Shown: positions 39,476-48,550, numbered from the stretch's first letter. The stretch: 64,000 bases of DNA from Aquabacterium sp. CECT 9606 (GCF_918741295.1 NZ_CAKKNB010000002.1:62001-126000); one strand, 5' to 3'. A program made the numbers and translations. Notes: generated from the letters alone by a model not told the origin.

Positions 39476-41353
39476 TCATGCCATGCGCTGCAGCGCGGTC
39501 TGCCCATCCGTGGCCTGGGCCGGCGAGCTGTTGCCACGGGACAGGTGTTGCGTCAGCAAATGGGCCAGGTCGTTGCGGTGGAAAGGTTTGGGCAGGTGGT
39601 CGTCCATGTCGGCGTCCAGACAGCGTTGCCGCTCCTCGGGCAGCACATTGGCCGTCAGGGCCACGATGGGCACTCGGGGGCGCGCCTGCTGGCGCTCCAG
39701 GGCGCGGATGTGCTGGGTGGTTTCATAGCCGTCCATGCCGGGCATCTGGCAATCCATCAGCACCAGGTCGGGCTGGTGTTCATGGAGCCAGCTCAAGGCC
39801 TTGTGGCCGTCTTCGGCCAGCACCACCGACAGGCCGAACTGCTTGAGCGCGGCGTCGGCCACCAGCGCGTTGATGGGGTTGTCTTCGACCAACAGCACCA
39901 GTCCACGCCGGCCATCCGCGCGCGACAGGGCCTGCGTCTCATCACTCGGCCCTCGGGCCGAGGCGGCAACCGGCTGGGCCCGCGCCACCACGGGCAGGCC
40001 GAAGCTGGCCACGAACACCGAACCTCGCCCGGGCGTGCTGCTGCAGCGCAGATCGCCGCCCATGGCGCGGCACAGTTTCTGGGAGATGGTCAAGCCCAGG
40101 CCAGCACCGCCATGGCGCCGCTCCATCGAGCTTTCAACCTGGTGAAAAGCCTCGAAGATGAAGGGCAGCTCGTCACTGGGGATGCCGATGCCCGAGTCCT
40201 CGACCGCCAAGGTCACCATGTCATGCCCCACCACGCGCGAGACGCGCACGGTGATGCGGCCCTGGTCGGTGAACTTGACGGCGTTGCCCAGCAGGTTGTG
40301 CAGCACTTGCCGCACGCGAGCCGCGTCCCCCGTGACCTCGTGAAGGGCCGGCAGCGTGGATTCCAGCAGCACTTGCAAGCCCTTGGCCTGCGCGTTGACC
40401 GTGGAGATGGCCACCACGTCGTGGATGACGGCGCTCAGGTCGAAGGGGCGCCGCTCCACATGCACGTGGCCGGCCTCGATCTTGGAGGTGTCCAGCACGT
40501 CATTGATGACCGACAACAGGTGCTCGCCAGAGCGCTCCACCAAGTCCAGCCTTTCCTGGGCCAGCGGGCGCAACTCTTCGTCGCGCAGCATGCGGGTCAG
40601 GCCCAGCATGCCGTGCAGGGGCGTGCGCATTTCGTGGCTCATGGTGGCCAGGAAACGGCTTTTGGCTTCGCTGTGGTGCTGGGCCAGCGCCAGGGCCTTG
40701 GCGCGCTCTTGCGCCACCTCTTCGGTGGTGTAGCGCAGGAAGAGCAATTCCTCGATGCGGTTCTGCGCCCAGCGCGTTTCCATGAACAGCAGGCCCACGA
40801 AGGCCAGCACCGACCCCCCGCCAAACAAACCGAACGAGTCCTGCCGCGTCAGGTAGAACACCGCGTTGGGCACCAGCATGGGGATGATGAAGGCACGTGC
40901 CGACCCCGCATCAGGGTTGAGCATGAAGGTGCCCATGGACCCCACGCCCAGCAGGCAGGCCAGGGTCACGGCCATCAGGTCCAGGCGCGCCAGGGGTGTC
41001 ATCCACCAACCCACCGAGCCCCACACCAAGCCGTCGATCACCAGCAGGATCAGGAAGCCCCGGTACCACTTGGGGTGCACCGGATCAGCGCTGTGGCTGA
41101 ACAGGCGTGACTGGCCAAACAGCAGCACCGCGACCAGGCCCTTCACCGCCAACCAGGCCCACACACGCTGGCCGCCCATGGTGGGCAACAGCAACCAGGC
41201 CAGCAGACAGGAAAAACCGGTGGCCACCAGGCAGGCCGCAGGCATGTGCGCAAACAGCATGCGGATGCGCGCTTGGAGCACATTGAACTGCACATCGCCC
41301 AAGGGGACCGGCTTGCCGGGCCGCCAAAAACGGCCATTCACTGAGGCTTTCAT
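39476..41353 (-). CDS. Hybrid histidine kinase with C-terminal receiver
   Basis: This 625-residue inner-membrane kinase has about six transmembrane helices in the first 200 residues (for example CLVATGFSCLLAWLLLP and FLILLVIDGLVWGSVGWWM), resembling a compact MASE-like sensory module. HisKA follows with the acceptor His in TMSHEMRTPLHG (about residue 243). HATPase_c (about 345-460) is followed by one receiver (about 490-610) with LLVEDNPINALVAD, VLMDCQMPGMDG and the Lys in HLPKPFH. No HPt domain is present. The start at 41353 was chosen because a GGAG element lies just upstream. The downstream gene encodes a periplasmic binding protein. Confidence 0.9.
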   Translation of the reverse strand: MKASVNGRFWRPGKPVPLGDVQFNVLQARIRMLFAHMPAACLVATGFSCLLAWLLLPTMGGQRVWAWLAVKGLVAVLLFGQSRLFSHSADPVHPKWYRGFLILLVIDGLVWGSVGWWMTPLARLDLMAVTLACLLGVGSMGTFMLNPDAGSARAFIIPMLVPNAVFYLTRQDSFGLFGGGSVLAFVGLLFMETRWAQNRIEELLFLRYTTEEVAQERAKALALAQHHSEAKSRFLATMSHEMRTPLHGMLGLTRMLRDEELRPLAQERLDLVERSGEHLLSVINDVLDTSKIEAGHVHVERRPFDLSAVIHDVVAISTVNAQAKGLQVLLESTLPALHEVTGDAARVRQVLHNLLGNAVKFTDQGRITVRVSRVVGHDMVTLAVEDSGIGIPSDELPFIFEAFHQVESSMERRHGGAGLGLTISQKLCRAMGGDLRCSSTPGRGSVFVASFGLPVVARAQPVAASARGPSDETQALSRADGRRGLVLLVEDNPINALVADAALKQFGLSVVLAEDGHKALSWLHEHQPDLVLMDCQMPGMDGYETTQHIRALERQQARPRVPIVALTANVLPEERQRCLDADMDDHLPKPFHRNDLAHLLTQHLSRGNSSPAQATDGQTALQRMA

Positions 41354-41499
41354 GGGAGGACTCCTGACGAACACAGTATTCGTGAAGTCGCTGCCGCGTG
41401 GGGTGCGTTGGGGGCCGATCCAGGGCCGACAAGGCGCCGTTATGCCTGGCAAGCCCCCCTCGCTTCAGGGGGAGGCCAGGGTCGGCGTATCAGGGTTTT

Positions 41500-42000
41500 C
41501 TACAGACTGCCCGCGCAACCTGGTGCGCCGCAGCGGCAGGCCAGGCGCCCGGCGTGGTGAGTGGGGCCATAGGCCACGGTGAGTTCTTCGCCCACGGTGA
41601 TGTCGCGCAGCGCGTAGAAGGCCACCCGGCCCTGCTGCACCTTGAGGACCATGTTGGGCGCGCAGGAATGGTTGGCAAAGCGCAGCGGATCGGCCGAATG
41701 GGTGGCATCCACCGCCCTCGCGTTCGACACCGCGATCATGAAGACGCGGCCCGTGCTTTTGTCGGCCGCCTTGGCGCGTTTGAAGGCCTCGGCCGTGCTG
41801 ACGGACTCGCCCCGGATCTCGCCGATCTTGCGCCCGGCGGCCACGGCCTGCAGGGCAAAGGCCCCCAGGCCGTCGATGGCACTGGGTTTGACTTCGACGG
41901 CAAACTTCTGGGGATTGGCGACCTGGCCTTTGGCAGGCACCACGACAGCCCGGTCCAGTGAAGGATCGGGCGCGGCGGGCAAAGGTCGAAGGGTGGGCAT
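41500..42000 (-). CDS. SET domain protein-lysine methyltransferase
   Basis: The 166-residue cytosolic protein is a compact SET domain enzyme that would use S-adenosylmethionine to methylate protein lysines. Key motifs are AIDGLGAFALQAVAAG, NHSCAPN (residues 110-116) and GEELTVAYG (137-145, with the active-site Tyr144). A post-SET cysteine group (Cys155, Cys157, Cys162) with Cys113 could bind zinc. Bacterial SET proteins of this size are common in betaproteobacteria, but targets are mostly unknown. It begins two bases after the stop codon of the upstream HD-domain gene, so the two are likely co-expressed. Confidence 0.9.
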   Translation of the reverse strand: MPTLRPLPAAPDPSLDRAVVVPAKGQVANPQKFAVEVKPSAIDGLGAFALQAVAAGRKIGEIRGESVSTAEAFKRAKAADKSTGRVFMIAVSNARAVDATHSADPLRFANHSCAPNMVLKVQQGRVAFYALRDITVGEELTVAYGPTHHAGRLACRCGAPGCAGSL

Positions 42001-42002
42001 GG

Positions 42003-42617
42003 TCAGGATTCTGGCACCGACTCCCTGACCACGATCTTGGCGTACAGGCTTTGTTTGGGCACGGCCAGCACACGGCGCACCATGGGCTCGAAGAATTCCA
42101 GCGGCAGGGTCTCGCGCTGGGGGTCGAAAGCGGCGGCGTCGTAACGCTCGCAGAATTCGGCCGTGTGGTCGTACAAGGCCGCCTGCGCCTTGAAGCGATC
42201 GCGCAGGTCACGGTCCATGCCCAGGTGGTGGAAAAAGTAATAGCCCTGGAAGATGCCGTGCTGGGCCACCATCCAGTGGTTTTCTTCACTGACGAAGGGC
42301 TTGAGGATGGCCGCCGCGATGTCGGCGTGGTTGTAGCTGCCCAGGGTATCGCCGATGTCGTGCAGCAGGGCGCAGACCACGTACTCCTCGTCGCGCCCAT
42401 CCTGGTGGGCCAGGGTGGCGGTTTGCAGGCAATGGCTGAGCCGGTCGATGGGGAAGCCGCCGCAATCGCCTTTCAGCAGGTTCAGGTGATCCAGCACCCG
42501 GTCGGGCAACTGGCGGGCGTAGGGCACGAACTCTCGGGCGATGGCGGCCCAGTCTTCGGGCGTGCCATCTCGCATGTGGCTGAAGGTGGCGTGGTTCTGC
42601 GGCTGGTGACTGCTCAT
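42003..42617 (-). CDS. HD domain phosphohydrolase
   Basis: This 204-residue protein contains an HD domain: the metal-binding residues are in HCLQTATLAHQDGRDEEYV and ALLHDIGDTLGSYNH. The segment HHLGMDRDLRDRF and the surrounding pattern resemble the family related to PhnZ/MIOX-like oxygenases ('HD domain, phosphonate-degradation-associated'). Hydrolase or oxygenase activity cannot be decided from sequence. The ATG at 42617 was chosen. The SET gene follows at once, and a LysR gene lies divergently 71 bp upstream, a likely regulator. Confidence 0.85.
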   Translation of the reverse strand: MSSHQPQNHATFSHMRDGTPEDWAAIAREFVPYARQLPDRVLDHLNLLKGDCGGFPIDRLSHCLQTATLAHQDGRDEEYVVCALLHDIGDTLGSYNHADIAAAILKPFVSEENHWMVAQHGIFQGYYFFHHLGMDRDLRDRFKAQAALYDHTAEFCERYDAAAFDPQRETLPLEFFEPMVRRVLAVPKQSLYAKIVVRESVPES

Positions 42618-42688
42618 GCACGTCAGTTTGGGCGGCTTGGGCCATGAAAGCAAATAACCGTGATTGCCTTTGTCCATTACCATTGGTC

Positions 42689-43594
42689 ATGGCTACCCTG
42701 GATCCGGACATCCACTATTTCATCGCCGCGGCCACCGAGGGCAGCCTGGTGCGGGCTGCGCAAAGCTTGGGGCTGACCCAGCCCGCGCTGAGCAAATCCA
42801 TCAAGCGCCTGGAGAAGCACCTGGGCGTGGTGTTGTTCAACCGCACGCCACGCGGCTCGGAGCTGACCGAGGCGGGCCGGGCTTTTTATGGCCGGGTGCG
42901 CACCTTGTCCAATGCCATGGACGACGCGGTGATGGAGGCACGCGACCTGGGCGGGGGCCACGCCGGTCTGCTGCGACTGGGCATCACCCCGGCGGTGTCG
43001 CACTTTGTGCTGAGCGCGCTGTTCCCCACGCTGACCACCGAGCGGCCCGCTGCCCACGTGAAAGTGACGACCGCCTTCAATCACGTGCTGCTGGGCGCCA
43101 TCGATCGCAAGGAGCTGGGCCTGGCGGTGTGCCCCTTGCCGGACGACTTGCCCGCGGGTGTGGAGGTGGATGAGCTGTACGACGATCCCTTCAGTGCCAT
43201 CATGAACGACCGCCACCCCCTGGCCCAGCGCGAGCGCCTGTGCATGGACGACCTGATCGGCTGCCAGTGGGTGGGCTCGGGCAAGCAGGAGGTGGCGCGG
43301 CGCAGCCTGGAGCAGGCGGCGGCCCGGCATGGCCTGCCGCGTTTGAACATCCCGGTGGAGGTGAATTCACTGGAGTCGCTGTACACGGTGGTGTCGCGCA
43401 CGCAGATGGTCAGCCTGTTCAACGCCCGCTTTGGCTCGCCATCGGCCTTGCCGCGCAACGTGGTGGTGGTGCCGCTCGATCTGCCGGGGGTGCACCGGCG
43501 TATCGGCATCTTGCGGCGGCGCGGCTACCTGTCGCCGATTGCGCAGCGGGCTCGGGAGATCCTGCTGGATGCCAGTGCGGTGATTGGCGCTTGA
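42689..43594 (+). CDS. LysR family transcriptional regulator
   Basis: The 301-residue protein has the N-terminal LysR winged helix (about 8-65, with SLVRAAQSLGLTQPALSKSI and LEKHLGVVLFNRT). The C-terminal periplasmic-binding-like effector domain (about 90-295) includes KELGLAVCPLPDDLP and VVSRTQMVSLFNARF. The ATG at 42689 follows the sequence CATTGGTC. The divergent HD/SET operon starts 71 bp upstream and is the most likely target. The inducer is unknown. The gene is followed by a 690 bp gene-free repeat region. Confidence 0.9.
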   Translation: MATLDPDIHYFIAAATEGSLVRAAQSLGLTQPALSKSIKRLEKHLGVVLFNRTPRGSELTEAGRAFYGRVRTLSNAMDDAVMEARDLGGGHAGLLRLGITPAVSHFVLSALFPTLTTERPAAHVKVTTAFNHVLLGAIDRKELGLAVCPLPDDLPAGVEVDELYDDPFSAIMNDRHPLAQRERLCMDDLIGCQWVGSGKQEVARRSLEQAAARHGLPRLNIPVEVNSLESLYTVVSRTQMVSLFNARFGSPSALPRNVVVVPLDLPGVHRRIGILRRRGYLSPIAQRAREILLDASAVIGA

Positions 43595-44284
43595 GGTTGC
43601 GGGCTGCGGCTGCGGTGCCCGCGTAGGTTGTTTTATCTTTGCAGCGCGGGGCGAGGGCTGGGTGGGCATCCGTCAGGGCTTCATGTTGGTGGTCCCGCTT
43701 TCAGCGGGACTGCCTTGCGATGCTCATGCCGAGGTGGGGCCGTGGAACTCACTGCGCGGATTGCATCCGCTTCGTTCAAACAACCACGGCCGGTCAGATG
43801 TTGATGCACGCTGCGCGTGCCCACCTCGGCATTCCGCTTCTCAGCACCAACAAGGCGCCCCCACCGGATGCCCGCCCAGCCCTTTTTTCGCCCCGCTGGT
43901 GGCATGGCACGGCTGCAATCGGTGGCTGACCAACCGCCGCGTCAACGAGCACCAACCGCACGACGGCTGCCAACGCCACACTGATCGCCACGCCACCGCC
44001 CCCAACCGTGGCCCGCCACCAGCGGGGCGATCACGGATGAGTCGGAGGCGGGCGGGGCGACTTCGGGGGCGGCGAGGCGCGCAGGCCGCGGCGGGTTGCC
44101 CCTCGCGCAGCGAGGGGTCGGCGAGGACTGTTTGAGCTGGCCGCAGGCCAGCGAGTTCCGCAGCCGCCCGCCGTGGCCGAGCACCGAGCGCAGTCCGCCG
44201 CTACGCGGTGGACCGCCACCATAGGAGCCCCGTCCGCCTCCGACTCATCCCCGCCCCGCGCTGCCAAGACAAAGCAACCCACCC
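43595..44284. other. Gene-free GC-rich region made of inverted repeats
   Basis: No credible gene was found; the open frames here have neither start context nor recognisable protein sequence. The DNA is a series of nested inverted repeats. The arms near 43645-43673 pair with those near 43864-43897 (imperfect). Inside them ATGCCGAGGTGGG (43727) pairs with CCCACCTCGGCAT (43820). A 14 bp arm at 43889-43902 pairs with 44016-44029. A 22 bp arm at 44037-44058 pairs with 44227-44248 with one mismatch. Small perfect hairpins such as CCTCGCGCAGCGAGG lie inside the last element. Confidence 0.75.
44037..44248. repeat. 212 bp element bounded by 22 bp inverted repeats
   Basis: The ends are imperfect inverted repeats of 22 bp (one mismatch), beginning ATGAGTCGGAGGCGGGC on the left. 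The inside is 70-80 percent GC by eye and contains two perfect hairpins (CCTCGC-GCA-GCGAGG and GCTGGCC-GCA-GGCCAGC). It has no coding capacity. It resembles a MITE- or REP-like repeat; whether it is multicopy in the genome cannot be seen from one window. Confidence 0.65.
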
Positions 44285-44938
44285 CTACCTCACAGCAAAG
44301 TGCCGCACCAGCCCCGTCAATAGCACCTCAATGATGGCCGTGAGATGCCGCTCGTTGGGCACCTCGGGAAACCAGGGATCATCCGGCCCCATCACCAGCT
44401 GACGCGCCGTGAAGCCATGGATGCCTTCCCAGTAAATCTGGGTCATCAGGTCGATGTCGGTGTCAACGTTGGACACCTCGCCCGTGGCGGCCCATTGCAC
44501 GAACAGGGTGCGTGAAAAAGCATACGGGTCTTCGGCCGGATCGCCATGCTGAACACGCGCCACCTCGTTGGGCGCGTGCGGGCGCTTCTGCATGAACACG
44601 AAGGCGTATTCATCCGGGTGCTTCAGGCCAAAGTCCACATAAGCGCGGCCCATGGCGCGGATGCGGTCCAGCGGCTTGCTGTGCGCCTTGCCAGCGCGGC
44701 GCATGGCATTGGTCAGCTCTTGCAGGTCTTCGCCCATGGCCTGCGAGATCAGCATGGCCTTGTCCTCGAACAAGGAATAGACCACGGTGGTGGAATAGCC
44801 CGCCAGCTCGGCCACCTTGCGCAGCGAGATTTCGCCCAATCCGCCTTTTTTGATCAGCTTGCGCACGACCTTGATGATGCTCTTGCGGCGCTGCTCCGCC
44901 TCACGTTGCTTGCGCAGCTCCTTGACGCTCTGGGTCAC
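44285..44938 (-). CDS. TetR family transcriptional regulator
   Basis: This 217-residue repressor-type protein has the TetR helix-turn-helix at about residues 18-65 (LGEISLRKVAELAGYSTTVV, then YSLFEDKAML). The helical ligand-binding domain contains FGLKHPDEYAFVFMQKRPHA and the DLMTQIYWEGIHGFTARQLV segment of the WHG-type C-terminal domain. Translation starts at a GTG at 44938. It lies 33 bp after the metallo-hydrolase gene in the same direction, and the two are probably one operon. The ligand is unknown. The gene-free repeat region begins directly after its stop. Confidence 0.9.
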   Translation of the reverse strand: MTQSVKELRKQREAEQRRKSIIKVVRKLIKKGGLGEISLRKVAELAGYSTTVVYSLFEDKAMLISQAMGEDLQELTNAMRRAGKAHSKPLDRIRAMGRAYVDFGLKHPDEYAFVFMQKRPHAPNEVARVQHGDPAEDPYAFSRTLFVQWAATGEVSNVDTDIDLMTQIYWEGIHGFTARQLVMGPDDPWFPEVPNERHLTAIIEVLLTGLVRHFAVR

Positions 44939-44971
44939 GAATGCGGCCTCCGTTTTTGTTGATGGGCTTGT

Positions 44972-45889
44972 TCAGCTTTTTAGCACCAGATCGTCGCCAT
45001 CGCGGGTTGCGGCACCCACCTTCACCAACTGATGGGCGAACCGCTCGCTAAGCTCTGCCGCATCGTGCGGGTAATGGTCGTGCACCACCGTGTTGAAGAT
45101 CTGGCTTTGCCGGATCAGCTGGGCGATGTCGGCCAGGCTCAGGCGCTGGTGGGCCATCAGCTTGAAGGCCAGCAAGGCCTTGATGGCGTTGTCGGCGTTG
45201 CGCTTGGGGTCGTCCATCAGCCATTCGATGCGCGAGTTGGCGGTGGCCAGCGCGGCCTGCACATCGGTGAAAGGCGCGCCATGGCCGGGGATGACCAGCT
45301 TGGGCGCCAGTTGCTCGATCAGCGCCAGGGTGGCCTGCTGGCGGCCAAAGCCGGGCTCGCCCACCAGCTCCGAAAAGATGATGCCAAAGCCCTTCTCCCA
45401 CAGGGCATCGGCCGAGATGAGGATGCCCAAGGCATCGCACCACAGCATCACCATGTCGTGGTCATGCCCGGCGGCGGGCAGCACCTGCCACTCATTCGCG
45501 CCCAGCCTGAGGGTGCCGGGCACGGTGAGCACCGCGTCGTGCATGAAGCGCTCGCAGTGCTGGCCGGTGGCGGTGTAGCTCAGGCGGGCTTCGTCCCACA
45601 CAGTCACGGCATCTTGCAGGCCGGGCGGGATGACGATCTGGCAATCAGGGTAATGCGCTTTCAACACCGCATTGCCGCCCGCATGGTCGGAATGCAGGTG
45701 CGTGTTGATGATGCGCCGCAGCGGCTGGCCGCCCAGCGCGGCCTGGATCAGCACCAGGGTCTTGGCGCGCTCACTGCCATAGCCGGTGTCCACCACGGTG
45801 GGCAACTCGGGGTCAAGGAACACGATGTGGTTGGACGACAGCCAACCCCGCTCCAGCACCTGGATGCCCTCCGGCAATTGCATACCCAT
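44972..45889 (-). CDS. MBL fold metallo-hydrolase
   Basis: The 305-residue protein has the metallo-beta-lactamase motif HLHSDH (His64, His66, Asp68, His69). Further metal ligands are in GHDHDMVML (about His168) and ISADALW, and in the C-terminal VIPGHGAPF. Such enzymes hydrolyse thioesters, lactones or sulfur compounds; the long C-terminal helical part (about 225-305) is typical of the hydroxyacylglutathione-hydrolase-like group. No signal peptide is present. An ATG at 45883 would shorten the protein by two residues. It is co-directional with the TetR gene 33 bp downstream. Confidence 0.88.
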   Translation of the reverse strand: MGMQLPEGIQVLERGWLSSNHIVFLDPELPTVVDTGYGSERAKTLVLIQAALGGQPLRRIINTHLHSDHAGGNAVLKAHYPDCQIVIPPGLQDAVTVWDEARLSYTATGQHCERFMHDAVLTVPGTLRLGANEWQVLPAAGHDHDMVMLWCDALGILISADALWEKGFGIIFSELVGEPGFGRQQATLALIEQLAPKLVIPGHGAPFTDVQAALATANSRIEWLMDDPKRNADNAIKALLAFKLMAHQRLSLADIAQLIRQSQIFNTVVHDHYPHDAAELSERFAHQLVKVGAATRDGDDLVLKS

Positions 45890-45961
45890 TCACCCCAACC
45901 CTGCCACCGTGCAGTGGGGCGATCTTACGGCAGGGCCAGGCCTGCCGTGGTCAAGCGGGAT

Positions 45962-46246
45962 TCAGGCGGCGCGGCGGGCGCGCACGCTGGTCATGCGCGG
46001 CACCGACTTGGGCGCGTGCAGCTGCTCCCAGTACGACACGGCCTTGCCCACCCATTCACGGTAGGCGGGCTCTTCAGGCGCGTAGTAGGGGATGCCACGC
46101 GCGGCGAAGGCTTCGAGTTCTTCGGCCACCGCGTGCGGGGCCTCGACCAGCTCCAGCTCCAGGGCATGCAGGGCATGCACGCGCTGGATGGGTTCGGGCG
46201 CCATCAATTGGGCGCGCAGGGTTTGAGCGGTGGTCTTTTGACCCAT
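45962..46246 (-). CDS. Hypothetical protein, 94 residues
   Basis: No family was recognised. The protein starts MGQKTTAQTLRAQLMAPEPI and is helical and acidic in the first half (HALHALELELVEAPHAVAEE). A Trp- and Tyr-rich middle (PAYREWVGKAVSYWEQLHAP) and a basic end follow. There is no signal peptide or membrane helix. A GAGAAAG-type sequence upstream of the ATG at 46246 supports translation. It lies 72 bp upstream of the metallo-hydrolase gene in the same direction and could be part of that operon. Confidence 0.62.
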   Translation of the reverse strand: MGQKTTAQTLRAQLMAPEPIQRVHALHALELELVEAPHAVAEELEAFAARGIPYYAPEEPAYREWVGKAVSYWEQLHAPKSVPRMTSVRARRAA

Positions 46247-46311
46247 GAGCTTTCTCCGTGAGTGATTTCACTTCGGATAACGGCTCACAGGCCCTTCAGG
46301 TTGAGCCCCGC

Positions 46312-48177
46312 CTACTTGAAAACCACCTTGGTCGTGGAATCCGGCACAGCTTGGGCCGCAAAGTCTTTGTAAACCTGAGCATGGGCCGCCGTGCAGACGT
46401 TGCCCACCGTGCGGTCGTCAAACACGCGTTTCACGGTCAGCACCTGGTCCTTGAACTGGTAGGTGGCGCTGTACGACAATTTGTCGCTGTCCAGCTTGAC
46501 GTCCTTGGGCACCTGCTCGATGGTCATGTTGGCCGGCAACTGGTAGCGGTATTCCTCGATCGAATGGCCACTGGAACAGGAGGTTTCGGCCCCTTCGGTC
46601 ACGGGCTGGCTGGCTGCCGCCACGTAGTCCGCCACCGGGCTTTCGCTGTAGAACATGGGCGTGATGGCAAAGCTGCCTGGGCCCGGCAGCTTCACCCATT
46701 GGTCCACCTTGAACTGCGTTCGGTAGCCATAAGTGTCGCGCAAGGCACGGGCGTTGTCCTTGACCATGCTGCCGCTGCCTTTCTGGCCGCCCGATTCAAA
46801 GAAGGTCTTGACCATGTTGGCTGCCTGCACCTGCGTCAACTGGCGCAGGCGCATCCGGGCGTTGACCGCGAACAGGCCGCGCAAGGCCACGTCCACCGTG
46901 CCAGAGGCCGAACCATCGGGCTGCACGATCACCTCGGTCTTCATGATCTGCTGGTTGAAGCCCACCGGGGACACGGGCGTCTTCAGCCCATCCTGGTGGC
47001 CGTCGACCAGCAGCACGGGCTTGCCTTCATCGCCAAAGGGCAGCATGCCAAAGGGCACGCTGTCGGAGGTGGTGTCCAGGAACAGGTTCAGGCTGGGGAT
47101 GTGGTTGATCACCTGGTTGACGGCCGACACCACGGGCACCTTGGGCAAGGCATAGGCCGTGCCCGCGTTGATCAAGGCCTGGGTGCTGGCGATGCCCTTG
47201 GCCTTCAACAAGGCTTGCAGCACGGTGGCGTGGTCTTTGCAATCGCCAGTGCGCTGGGTGAGCACCACGTCCACATCTCGGGGCACCATCGAGCCCAGGC
47301 GCAGGCAAGGCGCGGTGGTGGCGATGTTCAGCGTCACCCACTCGTACAAGGCCTTGGCCACCTCGGCCGGTGCCTTGGCCTGGCTGTCCTGTGTGATCTG
47401 GTCGGCCAGTTGCCGCACCTTGGGCGTCACGATGGCCTTCGCCTGGGCTGGCCCGCCATAGGCCTTGGCCAGATCGCCCTGGCTGCGGAAGGTGGAGAAC
47501 AGCACGCCGGCCTCGTCCTCTTGCTCGTGGCCCGACAACCTGGGCGGTGCACTCTTGAGCGGCTGCTCGTTGCGCCAAGCCCATTCGACCACCTTGCGGC
47601 CGGCTTTCTCGCTGCGCCGCACTTCGCGGAAATCACGCGCCTGGTCTTGTGACCACATGCTGACGGGCACGTCGACCTTGATCCTCACGTCACCGTAAGA
47701 ATCGGTTTTGGGAAAGCTCTCGTTGATCGAGAAATGCCCCGCCAACCAAGGCTTGCGGGTGGTCACGCGGTAGGCCAGCACCGCGGTATCGCCCACCTCG
47801 ACATTGGGGAATTCGATGCCAAGGTCCTGCTGGCCCGAGGTGGCATCGGGGGCGTCCTTGAAGCCCGACTTGGGCACCTTCAGACGCCGGCCATCGGCCT
47901 TGCGCGTGTAGGCCTCGATCACCTTCACCTTCTGCAACTGGCGGTCGTAAGAGACCGAAGTCCGGCTGGCACCGGCCACCAGCTCAGGCGTCGATGCGGC
48001 CATGGACCAGGCCCGGTCTTCCAGGTAGGTGCCATCGGGGTTGACGGTGTAGCTGACGGCGTAGTGCGTCACGCGCGAGGTGGGGCTTGGCGCCGACGCG
48101 GCCTCGGCAGCCCACAGGCCGCTGGACATGGCCAGCGTGCCCACCAAAACCATGGCTTGCAAATGATTGGATTTCAA
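46312..48177 (-). CDS. DUF3857 and transglutaminase-like domain protein
   Basis: This 621-residue exported protein has a signal peptide (cleavage after about residue 23, GLWAAEA), so it is periplasmic. A DUF3857 beta-domain (about 50-215) is followed by a transglutaminase-core domain (about 270-370). The likely catalytic Cys is in RTGDCKDHATVLQALL, with a later His/Asp in the NLFLDTTSDSVPFGMLP region. The C-terminal beta-rich part resembles DUF3858. Such proteins are thought to be proteases or cross-linking enzymes; activity is unproven. The start was placed at a TTG (48177), which gives Lys2 before the hydrophobic core; an ATG at 48153 is the alternative. Confidence 0.87.
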   Translation of the reverse strand: MKSNHLQAMVLVGTLAMSSGLWAAEAASAPSPTSRVTHYAVSYTVNPDGTYLEDRAWSMAASTPELVAGASRTSVSYDRQLQKVKVIEAYTRKADGRRLKVPKSGFKDAPDATSGQQDLGIEFPNVEVGDTAVLAYRVTTRKPWLAGHFSINESFPKTDSYGDVRIKVDVPVSMWSQDQARDFREVRRSEKAGRKVVEWAWRNEQPLKSAPPRLSGHEQEDEAGVLFSTFRSQGDLAKAYGGPAQAKAIVTPKVRQLADQITQDSQAKAPAEVAKALYEWVTLNIATTAPCLRLGSMVPRDVDVVLTQRTGDCKDHATVLQALLKAKGIASTQALINAGTAYALPKVPVVSAVNQVINHIPSLNLFLDTTSDSVPFGMLPFGDEGKPVLLVDGHQDGLKTPVSPVGFNQQIMKTEVIVQPDGSASGTVDVALRGLFAVNARMRLRQLTQVQAANMVKTFFESGGQKGSGSMVKDNARALRDTYGYRTQFKVDQWVKLPGPGSFAITPMFYSESPVADYVAAASQPVTEGAETSCSSGHSIEEYRYQLPANMTIEQVPKDVKLDSDKLSYSATYQFKDQVLTVKRVFDDRTVGNVCTAAHAQVYKDFAAQAVPDSTTKVVFK

Positions 48178-48343
48178 AGTGTGTTCCGTTGGAGCCCGTG
48201 CAAGCCCGCAATCTAACCGACTGGCCCGGCGCATGGGCTAGGGATCAGTGCGGGGCCCGAGACAAGTGTTTACCTTTCTTCACGTCAACGCGGCATGCGC
48301 AGGGCGCGTTGAACCTGCATCTTCAACCCATCAAGGACTGACC

Positions 48344-48529
48344 ATGAACAAGACCCTCGCCATCGCCGCCGTGCTGACCGCCTTCGCTGCCACCTCTTTT
48401 GCACAACCCGCTGCCAAGGCCTCGGCACCCGCCGTGGCGGCCAGCGGCGCCGCTGTCAAGAAGCACGACGGCAAGGCCCACAAGCACGAGGTGCCCGCGC
48501 ACGCCGCTTCGGCTGCCGCGTCCAAGTGA
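48344..48529 (+). CDS. Small secreted Ala/Lys/His-rich protein, 61 residues
   Basis: The protein has a signal peptide (MNKTLAIAAVLTAFAATSFA, cleavage near residue 20) and a mature part of about 40 residues made mostly of Ala, Lys, His, Ser and Pro (KKHDGKAHKHEVPAHAASA). It is probably a periplasmic or secreted small protein; the His/Lys clusters could bind metal or polyanions, which is inference. The ATG at 48344 follows GGACTGACC. A strong terminator lies 22 bp after the stop, so the gene is monocistronic. Confidence 0.75.
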   Translation: MNKTLAIAAVLTAFAATSFAQPAAKASAPAVAASGAAVKKHDGKAHKHEVPAHAASAAASK

Positions 48530-48550
48530 TCGGCATTGCATGACCTGGAA

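Noticed and set aside
43584-44135. Plus-strand open frame in the repeat region
   Set aside because: Its sequence is built from the inverted repeats, it has no start context and no protein-like composition.
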